Assembly (NCBI GenBank): GCA_945903645.1
Contig: CAMDOM010000004.1
Coordinates: 59,830 to 123,829, forward strand
Origin: Chryseobacterium gleum
GTDB lineage: Bacteria > Bacteroidota > Bacteroidia > UBA10329
DNA length: 64,000 nucleotides
Direction of reading: 5' to 3'
Shown: positions 36,693 to 45,602 of the stretch, one piece after another
Numbering within the stretch: the stretch's first letter is position 1
Layout: every line of letters begins with the position of its first letter
Position numbers and translations under genes: made by a program
Notes under the pieces: generated by a model
What the model was told of the DNA's origin: nothing
Seen by the model: only the letters and a program-made list of their open reading frames with translations
Databases searched by the model: none

Positions 36693-37300
36693 AGATGAAT
36701 CCCGACTTAACGGACAAAGCCATGTACGATTATCTACTGGTTAGAGCCGCAGTAGATAATGGCGATCAGAAAGCCTATGCCCTACTTATGGATCGGTATC
36801 GCGATAGCATCTATTTCATGCTGCTTAAGATGGTGAATAATAAAGATGATGCGGATGATTTGACCATTGAAGCATTCGGAAAAGCCTTTAATAAGCTGCA
36901 TCAATACACGCCAAACTATGCTTTCAGTACGTGGTTATTTAAAATTGCGTCCAACAACTGTATTGATTTCATCCGTAAGAAAAAGAAGAATTTCGTCCTA
37001 TCGCTCGACAAACCAATGGAAGGTTCTGACGGTGGAGAAATGACCTACGATGTGCCGAGTAACACGCCTGACCCTGAGGAAATTTTCATCAAAGCGCAGA
37101 AGGTAATCCTTATGCAAGTATTGGTGGAGCGGCTAAAACCGCGGTATCGAACCTTAGTAGAGTTGCGTTATTTCAAGGAATATAGCTATGAAGAAATAGC
37201 GGTGGAATTGGATTTGCCGCTAGGAACAGTTAAAGCACAACTCTTTCGTGCTCGTGAATTCCTTTACAATATCCTTAAGAACAGCAAGGAGAAAATCTAG
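36683..37300 (+). CDS. ECF-type RNA polymerase sigma factor
   Basis: A 205-residue extracytoplasmic-function sigma factor. Region 2 (about 25-90) has AYALLMDRYRDSIYFMLLKM and STWLFKIASNNCIDFIRKKK. Region 4 (about 150-200) has a helix-turn-helix, EYSYEEIAVELDLPLGTVKA. A longer linker joins them. No anti-sigma factor gene is adjacent, unlike many ECF pairs. It overlaps the upstream glycosyltransferase gene and is 21 bases before rsmG, so it seems part of a housekeeping run. Target promoters are unknown. Confidence 0.93.
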   Translation: MEVEMNPDLTDKAMYDYLLVRAAVDNGDQKAYALLMDRYRDSIYFMLLKMVNNKDDADDLTIEAFGKAFNKLHQYTPNYAFSTWLFKIASNNCIDFIRKKKKNFVLSLDKPMEGSDGGEMTYDVPSNTPDPEEIFIKAQKVILMQVLVERLKPRYRTLVELRYFKEYSYEEIAVELDLPLGTVKAQLFRAREFLYNILKNSKEKI

Positions 37301-37321
37301 GTCGAAGTTGGCCTCAATAGC

Positions 37322-37948
37322 GTGACTTCATCTTTACTTCTTAATTATTTCCCGGAGTTAACGGAGTTGCAACAGCGGCAATTTGCCCAGTTGCTACCGT
37401 TGTATGAAGAATGGAACGCCCAGATAAACGTTATATCACGAAAGGATATGGAAGCGTTTTATGTGCATCACGTGTTGCATTCTTTGGCCATTGCCAAAGC
37501 CGCGCCTTTTCAAGATGGAACACGCGTGTTGGATTTAGGCACAGGTGGTGGTTTTCCAGGTATTCCTTTGGCAATACTGTTTCCTAACTGCACATTTCAC
37601 TTGGTGGATAGCATTGGAAAGAAAATTAAGGTTGTCACTGAGGTTGTAGCTGCTTTGGGATTAACCAATTTGACTTCCGCACATACTCGCGTAGAACAAA
37701 TTTCTCAGCGCTATGATGTGGTGGTAACCCGTGCTGTGGCTCCATTATCGCAATTAAAGCAGTGGTTGCAGAATCGATTTGAACCCCGCTCACCTATGGC
37801 CGTACGCGGATTGATAGCCCTAAAAGGCGGCAATTTGACCGATGAGATTATTGAAGCAAAGGTGAAAGCCACGCTAATTCCTATCTCCGACTTATTTACC
37901 GAGGAATATTTCGAAACCAAAACCGTGGTTTGGGTAAAGTCGCTTTGA
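37322..37948 (+). CDS. rsmG: 16S rRNA (guanine527-N7)-methyltransferase
   Basis: RsmG (GidB) methylates N7 of G527 in 16S rRNA using S-adenosylmethionine. The SAM-binding motif I is VLDLGTGGGFPGIPLAILFP near residue 62. The N-terminal LLPLYEEWNAQINVISRKD and VVVTRAVAPLSQL near 133 are family signatures. The length of 208 residues is normal. The start is GTG at 37322, giving the expected short N-terminus. It follows the sigma-factor gene closely. Confidence 0.95.
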   Translation: MTSSLLLNYFPELTELQQRQFAQLLPLYEEWNAQINVISRKDMEAFYVHHVLHSLAIAKAAPFQDGTRVLDLGTGGGFPGIPLAILFPNCTFHLVDSIGKKIKVVTEVVAALGLTNLTSAHTRVEQISQRYDVVVTRAVAPLSQLKQWLQNRFEPRSPMAVRGLIALKGGNLTDEIIEAKVKATLIPISDLFTEEYFETKTVVWVKSL

Positions 37949-38038
37949 TGTGTTAAGACGCATTGATTTCCATTACAATGTAATAAAGTTTATCGCTTTG
38001 GGATTGTTTTGAAGGCCGTTATTTTCTTCCTTTTCGTG

Positions 38039-38046
38039 TAAGTTTG
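38039..38046 (+). promoter_or_regulatory. Possible -7 box before gcvT
   Basis: TAAGTTTG, a perfect TAnnTTTG, ends 21 bases before the gcvT ATG at 38068. A TTTG at 38008-38011 is 27 bases upstream, longer than the usual spacing to -33. Confidence 0.35.
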
Positions 38047-38067
38047 CCCGCTCAAAACAAACCATTC

Positions 38068-39144
38068 ATGCTACTAACATCACTCAACAGCAAACACAAA
38101 GAACTTGGTGCTAAAATGGTGCCTTTCGCAGGCTACGAAATGCCCCTTCAATATGCTGGTCTTAGCGTTGAACACGAAGTGGTACGCACTGGAGTTGGTG
38201 TTTTTGATGTGTCGCACATGGGCGAATTTATCATCAGAGGTGAAGGCGCATTGGGGTTAATCCAAAAAGTAACAAGCAATGATGCTTCGACTCTTGTGGA
38301 TGGAAAGGTGCAGTATTCGTGCCTTCCTAACGAAACTGGTGGCATTGTGGACGATTTGTTGGTGTATCGCATTGATGCTAAAACGTACATGTTGGTTGTC
38401 AATGCTTCTAACATAGATAAAGACTGGGCGCATATCTCGAAACACAATAGTTACGGTGCCGAAATGGTGAACATATCACCCAAAACCACGCTCTTGGCTG
38501 TGCAAGGTCCAAAAGCAACCGAGGCGCTGCAATCGCTTACAGATATTCCTTTGGGCGAAATGGAGTACTACTCCTTTAAGAAAGGACGTTTTGCAGGTAT
38601 CGACAATGTGTTAATCAGCGCTACGGGTTACACTGGTGCAGGTGGATTTGAGGTGTATTTCGACAATGAAAATGCCGACCACATGTGGAATGCCATTTTC
38701 CAAGCTGGTGCGCCATTCGGTATTCAACCCATTGGACTTGCAGCAAGAGATACATTACGATTGGAGATGGGATTTTGCTTGTATGGCAACGACATTAACG
38801 ATACCACATCACCCATAGAGGCCGGTTTGGGATGGATAACCAAATTCACCAAGGAGTTTGTGAATAGTGCTGCATTGCTTCAACAAAAGAACGAAGGTGT
38901 TGCGCGCAAACTGGTTGGCTTCGAATTGATTGATAGGGGTATTCCACGCCATGATTACATCATTGTGGACGCAGATGGAAAAGAGATTGGCGTAGTTACA
39001 TCTGGCACGCAATCGCCCACGTTGAAAAAACCAATTGGATTGGGATATGTGCCTACCGCCTACTCCAAACCTGGTTCCGAAATTTACATAAGCATTCGCG
39101 ACAAAGCCATTAAAGCCGTAGTTGTGAAGTTGCCTTTTAAGTAA
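38068..39144 (+). CDS. gcvT: Glycine cleavage system T protein (aminomethyltransferase)
   Basis: The T protein moves the aminomethyl one-carbon unit from the H-protein lipoate to tetrahydrofolate. The N-terminus [20 protein letters not shown] and the following [11 protein letters not shown] are hallmarks, as are [17 protein letters not shown] (folate site Asp) and [17 protein letters not shown]. The length is 358 residues from ATG 38068. A TTG at 38044 would add eight residues and is less likely. The other gcv genes are not in the window. comB lies 132 bases downstream. Confidence 0.95.
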   Translation: MLLTSLNSKHKELGAKMVPFAGYEMPLQYAGLSVEHEVVRTGVGVFDVSHMGEFIIRGEGALGLIQKVTSNDASTLVDGKVQYSCLPNETGGIVDDLLVYRIDAKTYMLVVNASNIDKDWAHISKHNSYGAEMVNISPKTTLLAVQGPKATEALQSLTDIPLGEMEYYSFKKGRFAGIDNVLISATGYTGAGGFEVYFDNENADHMWNAIFQAGAPFGIQPIGLAARDTLRLEMGFCLYGNDINDTTSPIEAGLGWITKFTKEFVNSAALLQQKNEGVARKLVGFELIDRGIPRHDYIIVDADGKEIGVVTSGTQSPTLKKPIGLGYVPTAYSKPGSEIYISIRDKAIKAVVVKLPFK

Positions 39145-39159
39145 GCAATGAAGTGTTTA

Positions 39160-39256
39160 GGAATGAAGTGTTTGGAAGGCAAACAACATTTATCCAGTAG
39201 CGGATTGTGTGAAATTTATTTCCTTCCAAAAGCTAGGAACTTCATAACTTCATTCC
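39160..39256. repeat. Imperfect inverted repeat after gcvT
   Basis: The left arm ggaatgaagtgtttggaagg (39160-39179) pairs imperfectly with ccttccaaaagctaggaact and cataacttcattcc (39222-39256). The left arm itself follows a near copy (aatgaagtgtttag). It could act as a weak terminator or be an intergenic repeat. Confidence 0.4.
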
Positions 39257-39276
39257 AATAACTAAAATTCTATAGC

Positions 39277-39993
39277 GTGAATTACGTTGAAGTTTGTTTT
39301 TCGCCACCGCTCTTTTCGCAGTTTGCGCGGAAGGGAACTATTGTGGTGGTGGTAGATATATTTCGCGCTACGAGTGCTATGGTAACTGCTTTTCAGCATG
39401 GAGCAACAGCCATCATTCCAGTTTCCACGATTAAAGAAGCCAAAGCATACAAAGCCGATGGATTTCTTGCTGGAGGAGAACGTAACGGAGAAGTTGTGGA
39501 TGGATTCGCTTTTGGAAACAGTCCGTTTTCCTATATGGGTGATGAAATAAAAGGACGCGAGATTGCCTTGACCACCACAAACGGCACACGCGCTATAGCC
39601 ATTGCAGCGAAGCAAGCCGATAGCATTGCCATTGGAGCCTTTCTTAATTTAAGTGCGTTGGCGCAATGGCTGATACCCCAAGGCAAGGATGTGATTATTC
39701 TATGTGCTGGCTGGAAAGACCGATTTAATATGGAGGATAGCCTATTTGCTGGCGCGCTGACTGGGCTTTTGTTGGCAAGCGGTAAATTTCAATCGGACTG
39801 CGACAGTGCCAATGCCAGCAGTTTGGTGTATCGTTCTGCCAGAAGAAATCCATTGCGATTCCTTGCCAATTGCTCGCATCGAAAACGATTAAAACATCTG
39901 CACTTAGAAAAAGATGTGGAATACTGCCTGCGCACGGACCTTACAGATGTGGTGCCTATTTACACCGAAGGTAAGCTCATCCTTAAAAGTTAA
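39277..39993 (+). CDS. comB: 2-phosphosulfolactate phosphatase
   Basis: A 238-residue ComB-family phosphatase that turns 2-phosphosulfolactate into sulfolactate. Motifs are VVDIFRATSAMVTAFQHGAT near 22, FLAGGERNGEVVDGFAFGNS near 62, and LTTTNGTRAI near 94. In archaea this serves coenzyme M synthesis; in bacteria it is tied to other sulfonates. The start is GTG at 39277. No other coenzyme M gene is present in the window. It follows gcvT after an inverted repeat. Confidence 0.9.
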   Translation: MNYVEVCFSPPLFSQFARKGTIVVVVDIFRATSAMVTAFQHGATAIIPVSTIKEAKAYKADGFLAGGERNGEVVDGFAFGNSPFSYMGDEIKGREIALTTTNGTRAIAIAAKQADSIAIGAFLNLSALAQWLIPQGKDVIILCAGWKDRFNMEDSLFAGALTGLLLASGKFQSDCDSANASSLVYRSARRNPLRFLANCSHRKRLKHLHLEKDVEYCLRTDLTDVVPIYTEGKLILKS

Positions 39994-40034
39994 AAACCTC
40001 GCTTTGTAGCGAGCTCCCTATGGGTTAAAGAGAA

Positions 40035-42134
40035 TCATTTTGGATGATAAATTCGCTTGGCTTCTCTAAGAATCTGCGCTTTATCCAAAGTCATTACCTT
40101 AGTTTTTTGGTCAGCATACAGCTGCATTTGATCTGTGAAATGTGGGGATTCTGGTCGAACGCTTGCCCCAAAAGGATGCAATGTTTCCATATGAGGAAGT
40201 CCGCCTTCTTTCTTCCATTCTACAAAATGGGTGTATGAATCGGCCACATACGGTTTGAATTTACCATCTTTCCAAGGCTGATTGTAGTTGGCCGCCAACG
40301 CATCTGGAAAACCATCAAGTGGCAAGTTAACTTCCGCTCTCACATGGCGCTGAAGCTCGCCTAGAGTAACTGCTTTTCCTCCAAAATGCGTGTCCAAATG
40401 TTTTTGGGCATCACGCATGGCTTGCACATAAACCTCTTCGGGCACATCAATCACTTTTTTGAAGTTTGGTTCGCCCAACTTCAACTTGTCAAACACGTTT
40501 TGAAATGCTAAAAGAAACACACCAGCGCCCATACTATGGCGGTCTGCACAACCATCCCATTTCACAATAATACTTTGCAATGGACGTATATCGGGATGTT
40601 TCATCGGGTCCATATTCAACAAATGCTCGATGCTCTCATACATGCGTGAGCAGCTTTTCACCTCCGAATCGAACTTAATATCTTTCATCCGCTCGAAGGT
40701 TATTTTGTCTGTTTCGCCAATGAGCTGCATAAATCGCTCAGCGCGATTGTTGTTGCCCATATCCTTATCAAAACCAAAATAATCAGGCCACTCTTTTATG
40801 TCGCGTTGGTCTGCTTTGGCGGTTGTATTGGTTGGGATATTGTTAGTGTTAAAAACGTAGCCGCACTTAGGGTCAACGTATTGCACCATGTCTTTGGCCT
40901 CATGAAAATCGGTCCAAAGGCTATAGGATGAATTGGTAGCCACTACATCGCGATAGTTGAATTCGGGATTTCGCTTGGGCACCAAACCATTGTTTATGTA
41001 GAAAACCGTATCATTCTTATCGGCATACACGATATTAAACATTGCTGCTTGCCCCATGCTCACTGCTTTGTAGAACTCCGTGAAGTTTCTAGCCTTGTTC
41101 ATTCTATACCATTGCTCAGACACACGAACGCGTTCGTTGGCACCAAACTTTACTGCAAAAAATTCACCTCCTTCCGATTTTAGGGTTGCTCCAGCCACGC
41201 TCCAGTATGCCATTTTTCGAACAGGAATAACCATTCCCTTCACCTTCACCTTTAACCAAATGGGACGTTTTTCTAACGTAAGCCAATTATCCTCAAAGCG
41301 GTAGGTGAGCTTCTTTTTAGGATGCATTTCTAGCTTAAATACATCCACATAGTCTAGGCTATTTACGGTATGCGCCCAACCTAAATTTTCGTTGTTGCCC
41401 AGAAAAACAGTCATTCCTCCAGGAAAAAGTGCACCATGAATGTTGAGGCCTTCATTGCTTACCAAATGCGCTTCATACCATGAAAAAGGACCCTCTACAG
41501 GTTGATGCGGGTTGATACAAAGCATGGAGCCACCATCGGCAGTTTTGCGGCTATTAAATGCAAAGGCGTTTGAACCATAGGGTAATTCTTTATGGTCGTA
41601 GGTTCCGTCAACTATTTTCCCAACAGGACCAGGAGCGCCTGACATCGCGCTTAATGCAAACACGTAGGCGGTCACTACATCCTTAGGATAAATGGGGAAC
41701 AATCCCTTTTGGCGTATTTCATTTGGAAACTTGGCTGCATAGGCATTCGCACCCTGGCAATATCCTTCGAGATATTTGACGAAATCAGCAGGTATTTCAT
41801 GATATTTCTCGTCCACAACTTTTCTAGCTCCAATGGCATGAATAAAAAAATCGCGTTGCGCTCCTTCCACTCCAAGCATTTTCCCTGAAAGTCCTTTGGC
41901 GGCAGCAATAAGTTCTTGCATGGTGAAGAAATCGTCTTCTGCGTTGGCCCAGACCAAACCGTAGGCTGCATCGGCATCCGTATTGCCAAAAATGTGTGGC
42001 ACTCCCCAACTATCACGGGCTATGCGTATACTATCTGGATTTACAACATGCGTCCATTGATACTCGCTTTTTTGCGCATAAACGGTTGAGATTATAGATA
42101 AAATCAATCCGAATAGCACTGCTAGTTGTTTCAT
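40035..42134 (-). CDS. Exported penicillin-acylase-family N-terminal nucleophile hydrolase
   Basis: A 699-residue amidohydrolase of the penicillin/aculeacin acylase family. A signal peptide (1-20) sends it to the periplasm. The N-terminal alpha part (about 30-187) should be cut from the beta chain at Gly187-Ser188 (YGSNAFAFNSRKT), making Ser188 the nucleophile. The GALFPGGMTVFLGNNENLGW and AHTVNSLDYVD segments are family features, with the oxyanion Asn expected further on. Substrates may be beta-lactams, acyl-homoserine lactones, lipopeptides or something else. It stands alone, convergent with comB. Confidence 0.88.
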   Translation of the reverse strand: MKQLAVLFGLILSIISTVYAQKSEYQWTHVVNPDSIRIARDSWGVPHIFGNTDADAAYGLVWANAEDDFFTMQELIAAAKGLSGKMLGVEGAQRDFFIHAIGARKVVDEKYHEIPADFVKYLEGYCQGANAYAAKFPNEIRQKGLFPIYPKDVVTAYVFALSAMSGAPGPVGKIVDGTYDHKELPYGSNAFAFNSRKTADGGSMLCINPHQPVEGPFSWYEAHLVSNEGLNIHGALFPGGMTVFLGNNENLGWAHTVNSLDYVDVFKLEMHPKKKLTYRFEDNWLTLEKRPIWLKVKVKGMVIPVRKMAYWSVAGATLKSEGGEFFAVKFGANERVRVSEQWYRMNKARNFTEFYKAVSMGQAAMFNIVYADKNDTVFYINNGLVPKRNPEFNYRDVVATNSSYSLWTDFHEAKDMVQYVDPKCGYVFNTNNIPTNTTAKADQRDIKEWPDYFGFDKDMGNNNRAERFMQLIGETDKITFERMKDIKFDSEVKSCSRMYESIEHLLNMDPMKHPDIRPLQSIIVKWDGCADRHSMGAGVFLLAFQNVFDKLKLGEPNFKKVIDVPEEVYVQAMRDAQKHLDTHFGGKAVTLGELQRHVRAEVNLPLDGFPDALAANYNQPWKDGKFKPYVADSYTHFVEWKKEGGLPHMETLHPFGASVRPESPHFTDQMQLYADQKTKVMTLDKAQILREAKRIYHPK

Positions 42135-42275
42135 TTTCTGCTTGGAAGAGAGTTTAAGTCAACCGATTGGTTGTTATCGCAATTTTACGGAAGATTCACT
42201 CATTTTTTGGCATCAAATCACCACTATACCTAAATAATGCGGTAATTACATTTGTTCAAATCCAGAACATGTATC

Positions 42276-42734
42276 ATGCAATCAAAAGCCACAACTGTAG
42301 ACGCTTATTTAAAGGAACTTCCTGACGACAGAAGAATTGCCATACAAGCTTTACGTGAGGCAATTTGGGCAGGTTTACCAGCTGGTTTTGAAGAAGGAAT
42401 GGGTTATGGAATGATTGGCTATGCGGTGCCGCATTCCATTTATCCAGCAGGCTACCATTGCAATCCAAAACTTCCTTTGCCGTTTGTTAGCATTGCTTCG
42501 CAAAAGAATTTTGTGGCGGTGTATCACATGGGAATTTATGCCAATCCCGAATTTATGGCGTGGTTTCTTGCTGAATATCCCAAACACTGCACCGCCAAAT
42601 TGGATATGGGAAAAAGCTGTCTTCGTTTCAAGAAAATGGACCAAATACCGTTCGCATTTATTGGAGAATTGGCGAGCAAAATGACCCCACAGGATTGGAT
42701 TTCCGTGTATGAAAATGCCTTTAGACGCAAGTAG
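42276..42734 (+). CDS. DUF1801-domain protein
   Basis: A 152-residue cytoplasmic protein of the DUF1801 (YdhG-like) group. The N-terminus TVDAYLKELPDDRRIAIQAL and ALREAIWAGLPAGFEEGMGY are typical of the family, as is FVSIASQKNFVAVYHMGI. The function is not established. I chose the ATG at 42276 (MQSKATTVDAY) over an in-frame TTG at 42252. It converges on the fatty acid hydroxylase gene with 5 bases between stops. Confidence 0.82.
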   Translation: MQSKATTVDAYLKELPDDRRIAIQALREAIWAGLPAGFEEGMGYGMIGYAVPHSIYPAGYHCNPKLPLPFVSIASQKNFVAVYHMGIYANPEFMAWFLAEYPKHCTAKLDMGKSCLRFKKMDQIPFAFIGELASKMTPQDWISVYENAFRRK

Positions 42735-42739
42735 AACCT

Positions 42740-43627
42740 CTACTTCCCTCCTAGCCCAAACGCTGCTTGACCAACAAATCCTTGCGGGAAATTTTCATCG
42801 CCATCGAAGCCCAATTCTATGTCTCGTCCATCGGATGGAATAAGCGCTGTGCCAAAGATGTAGTCCCAAATGCTTAGGCTAATTCCAAAATTGAATCCGT
42901 TTGGATATTGCTTCGGCATTTGCTTCACATGATGCCAAATGTGCATTTTAGGGTTGTTCAATACATAGCGCAATAGGCCATAATCGAGATTTAGATTGGC
43001 GTGGTTGAGATGGCCAATGAGCAACGTTACCATATGCATGATGAAGAAATCTTGCAGGCCAAAACCAATCATGGCAAGGGGTACATACTGAATGGATTTA
43101 TAAACAAACGTTTCCATCCAATGAAAGCGAAGGTGCGCTGCAAAACCCATTTCTTTCACGCTGTGGTGCACCTTATGGAACTCCCACAGCCAAGGAACCC
43201 TATGCAACAAGCGATGCACATTCCATTGAATGAAATCTGCCAATACGAACATTAGCCCAAATTGCGCCCAAGTAGGCCAAGATGCAACGTTGATGGCAAC
43301 AAGATTGGTTAATCCAAACAGTGAAAGGAATTGGTTGAATAATTCCACTCCGATATTGGAAATGGCATTGTAGCCGATGAGAGAAAGCAGGAAAAAATTG
43401 AAAAACATATAGAAGACATCCAACCGAAAATCCTTGCGAACCGCCTTTTGACCTTTACGCCAAGGAGTTATCAATTCAATGCTCCAAACAACAATAGACA
43501 ACAGAATTAACCAGTAGAAATAATTTTCCCACCACGGTTTGTAATCGTAGGAAAACAAGATTTCGTTTTTCAAATAAGCTGCATACTCTGTAAACGAACG
43601 AAGGAAAATGTCTAAATAATGTTCCAT
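42740..43627 (-). CDS. Sterol desaturase/fatty acid hydroxylase family protein
   Basis: A 295-residue membrane di-iron enzyme. The His boxes that bind the iron are visible: HRLLH near residue 136, EFHKVHHS near 148 and HIWHHVKQM near 230. Several membrane spans come before and between them. It probably hydroxylates or desaturates a lipid such as a fatty acid or carotenoid; the exact substrate is unknown. It lies 16 bases after thioredoxin and is the last of a four-gene run with TauE and rhodanese. Confidence 0.88.
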   Translation of the reverse strand: MEHYLDIFLRSFTEYAAYLKNEILFSYDYKPWWENYFYWLILLSIVVWSIELITPWRKGQKAVRKDFRLDVFYMFFNFFLLSLIGYNAISNIGVELFNQFLSLFGLTNLVAINVASWPTWAQFGLMFVLADFIQWNVHRLLHRVPWLWEFHKVHHSVKEMGFAAHLRFHWMETFVYKSIQYVPLAMIGFGLQDFFIMHMVTLLIGHLNHANLNLDYGLLRYVLNNPKMHIWHHVKQMPKQYPNGFNFGISLSIWDYIFGTALIPSDGRDIELGFDGDENFPQGFVGQAAFGLGGK

Positions 43628-43643
43628 GGCGTATAGTGTTTGT

Positions 43644-43940
43644 TTACAGATGTTGGTTAATCACGCGCACCAATTGGTCGGCAGAAACCACTCCAGATTG
43701 CCGCCAAAGCATCTTGCCCGATTTGAAAAGCATTACAGTTGGCACACTTTGAATTTGGTACTTCTGCGCCACCTGCTGATTGCGATCTACATCAATTTTT
43801 AGCACACGTGCTTTATCGCCCACTTTCCGGCTCACATCTTGAAGAATGGGGCCCATGGCTTTGCAGGGACCGCACCATGTGGCGAAAAAATCAATCAGCA
43901 CGGGCGTGTCGCTTTTAATTAAATCGTTGAAGTTTACCAT
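43644..43940 (-). CDS. trxA: Thioredoxin
   Basis: A 98-residue thioredoxin with the active site TWCGPCKAMG (Cys23 and Cys26) and the cis-Pro loop SVPTVMLFKSG near 65. It lacks a signal peptide, so it acts in the cytoplasm as a disulfide reductant. It sits 23 bases after the rhodanese gene and 16 before the hydroxylase gene, so it may recycle sulfur-carrying or oxidised cysteines in this operon. A second, main thioredoxin may lie elsewhere in the genome. Confidence 0.94.
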   Translation of the reverse strand: MVNFNDLIKSDTPVLIDFFATWCGPCKAMGPILQDVSRKVGDKARVLKIDVDRNQQVAQKYQIQSVPTVMLFKSGKMLWRQSGVVSADQLVRVINQHL

Positions 43941-43963
43941 GATTTCTTGTGTTCTGGGTTAAA

Positions 43964-44365
43964 CTACTTTTTGGGAGCCACCGTGGGTTTCTTGGCAGAC
44001 GACCATGCTCCCATACCGCCTTGCAAATCGTAGATATGTTTGAAGCCCATGTCTTGCATCAATCGTGCAGCATTCCCACTACGTCCACCTGCTGCACAGT
44101 AGACATACACAGGTTTTTCTTTATCTAAAGCTGCAATATTCTTTTTGAAATCGGCTTGTTGAAAATCAATCAATTTAGCGCCATCTATAATTCCATTGGC
44201 CCATTCGCCTGGAGTGCGTACATCTACCAACTGCGCATTTGCTGGTCGTTTTGAGAACTCATCGGCATTAACGATGTGGTGGGCTCCTTTTTCGGGACTG
44301 TTTTGTCCATTGGTGCAAGCGCCAAATCCGAAAGCAAGAACTGTGACTAAAAGGATGTTTTTCAT
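43964..44365 (-). CDS. Rhodanese-domain lipoprotein
   Basis: A 133-residue protein with a lipoprotein signal (lipobox FGAC, Cys17) and one rhodanese domain (about 30-125). LVDVRTPGEWANGII is the domain's CH2A-like motif, and the active-site loop is VYCAAGGRSGNAA with Cys90 as the sulfur carrier. Family knowledge suggests sulfane sulfur transfer at the periplasmic side. It lies between TauE and thioredoxin, which supports a sulfur role. The lipobox and rhodanese parts are clear; the physiological donor is not. Confidence 0.9.
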   Translation of the reverse strand: MKNILLVTVLAFGFGACTNGQNSPEKGAHHIVNADEFSKRPANAQLVDVRTPGEWANGIIDGAKLIDFQQADFKKNIAALDKEKPVYVYCAAGGRSGNAARLMQDMGFKHIYDLQGGMGAWSSAKKPTVAPKK

Positions 44366-44392
44366 GATGGTTTTTAGATTTAAGGCTTGAGT

Positions 44393-45190
44393 TTACAGAA
44401 GTGTTTCTTTGAGAATAATGCAAATACCTATGATTAGAATAAACCAACCAAAAGCAGGTTTCAACTTTGTATCGGGCACTTTACCTGAAAGCTGCGCTCC
44501 AATGAGTGTTCCTACAATAGCAAGTGCTGAAAACGTAATAAGAAACACCCAGTTGAGTGTAAGGTTTTGAACATCGCCTATAAATCCAATGAGCGACTTT
44601 GCTGCAATAATGGCTAATGAAGTGCCGACAGCCATTTTCATGGGAAGGCGCGAGAACATGACCAATGCGGGAATTATTAGAAATCCTCCGCCAGCGCCAA
44701 CAATTCCTGTCAGCACTCCCACCACGCTGCCCTCAAGCACTATCATGGGATAGTTGAACTTCAGGGCTTCATCATCTTTTAAAACGGGCGAAGATTTGCT
44801 TGGTCGAATCATAGAATAGGATGCACCTACCATTAGCAAGGCAAACAACACCATAATGGCCGCGTCTTTAGTAAAAAAAAACACTTCAATATTAATTACA
44901 GGGTCAGGTATGGCAGGTACCAGAAATCTCCTGGTAAGGTAAACGGCCAATAAAGCTGGAATTCCAAAGGTGATAGCCGTTTGAATATTCACCAATCCTT
45001 TTCGAAAATAGCCAGCTGCACCAAACATGGACGACAAGCCCACGATAAATAAGGAATAGGCAGTGGCTGTAACAGGTTCTATTTTGAGCAAATAGACCAA
45101 TACTGGAACGGTTAGTACGGAACCTCCACCGCCCAAAAGGCCTAGCGTAATTCCGATAACTAGTGCCAATATCCAACCTATTATTTCCAT
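44393..45190 (-). CDS. TauE/SafE-family anion exporter
   Basis: A 265-residue inner-membrane protein with about eight spans and the two family repeats: GITLGLLGGGGSVLTVPVLV near 14 and GVLTGIVGAGGGFLIIPALV near 158. The family exports sulfite, sulfoacetate and related organosulfur anions. It heads the run TauE, rhodanese, thioredoxin, hydroxylase, so sulfite or thiosulfate is a reasonable substrate guess. The ATG at 45190 fits the first span. Confidence 0.9.
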   Translation of the reverse strand: MEIIGWILALVIGITLGLLGGGGSVLTVPVLVYLLKIEPVTATAYSLFIVGLSSMFGAAGYFRKGLVNIQTAITFGIPALLAVYLTRRFLVPAIPDPVINIEVFFFTKDAAIMVLFALLMVGASYSMIRPSKSSPVLKDDEALKFNYPMIVLEGSVVGVLTGIVGAGGGFLIIPALVMFSRLPMKMAVGTSLAIIAAKSLIGFIGDVQNLTLNWVFLITFSALAIVGTLIGAQLSGKVPDTKLKPAFGWFILIIGICIILKETLL

Positions 45191-45268
45191 GCCTTTGCGA
45201 GATTCGGCATCAAAGGTAGCGCCCTGCTTATGGGGCGGGTGGTGACCATAGTCACAATGCAGATTTAT

Positions 45269-45547
45269 CTACACCAAATTGATAGAATGGATGCGGTGCA
45301 ATGGGATAGAGCGACCCGCTTTGAGCATTATTCGTTTTTCGGTAAGTGCCCAAATTGTGGTATGAATGGTTTTAATTCCAGTAGAATCTTCGAAACGGAT
45401 GTGTACTTTATGCTTGTCCAAATTGCCTAGGGTTGAGGCTTGCTCCAACTGCTTGTTCAGCAGTTGGCGCTCTTCTTTTGAGAGTAATACCTCGCTGCTT
45501 GGAAATACGAGTCCATCCAATGCTTCTTTTTCGAAATCTGCTGACAT
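45269..45547 (-). CDS. Small cytoplasmic protein of unknown function
   Basis: A 92-residue reading frame without a signal or a known domain. It starts with an acidic helix (MSADFEKEALDGLVF), then a Lys/Glu/Gln-rich helix (SKEERQLLNKQLEQAST), then alternating strands with VHIRFEDSTGIKTIHTTIWA. The pattern of helix then strands is protein-like, and it fits between two genes on the same strand. I do not recognise a family. An opposite-strand frame over the same bases is less plausible. Confidence 0.6.
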   Translation of the reverse strand: MSADFEKEALDGLVFPSSEVLLSKEERQLLNKQLEQASTLGNLDKHKVHIRFEDSTGIKTIHTTIWALTEKRIMLKAGRSIPLHRIHSINLV

Positions 45548-45602
45548 GACTTAAGAGGTTTTATAAAATTGGTTTACTCGTACGCCACTTATTGTATAAG
45601 GT

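Noticed and set aside
39998..40013. Hairpin ctcgct/agcgag between comB and the acylase gene as a terminator
   Set aside because: The stem is only 6 bases and there is no T-run on either strand.
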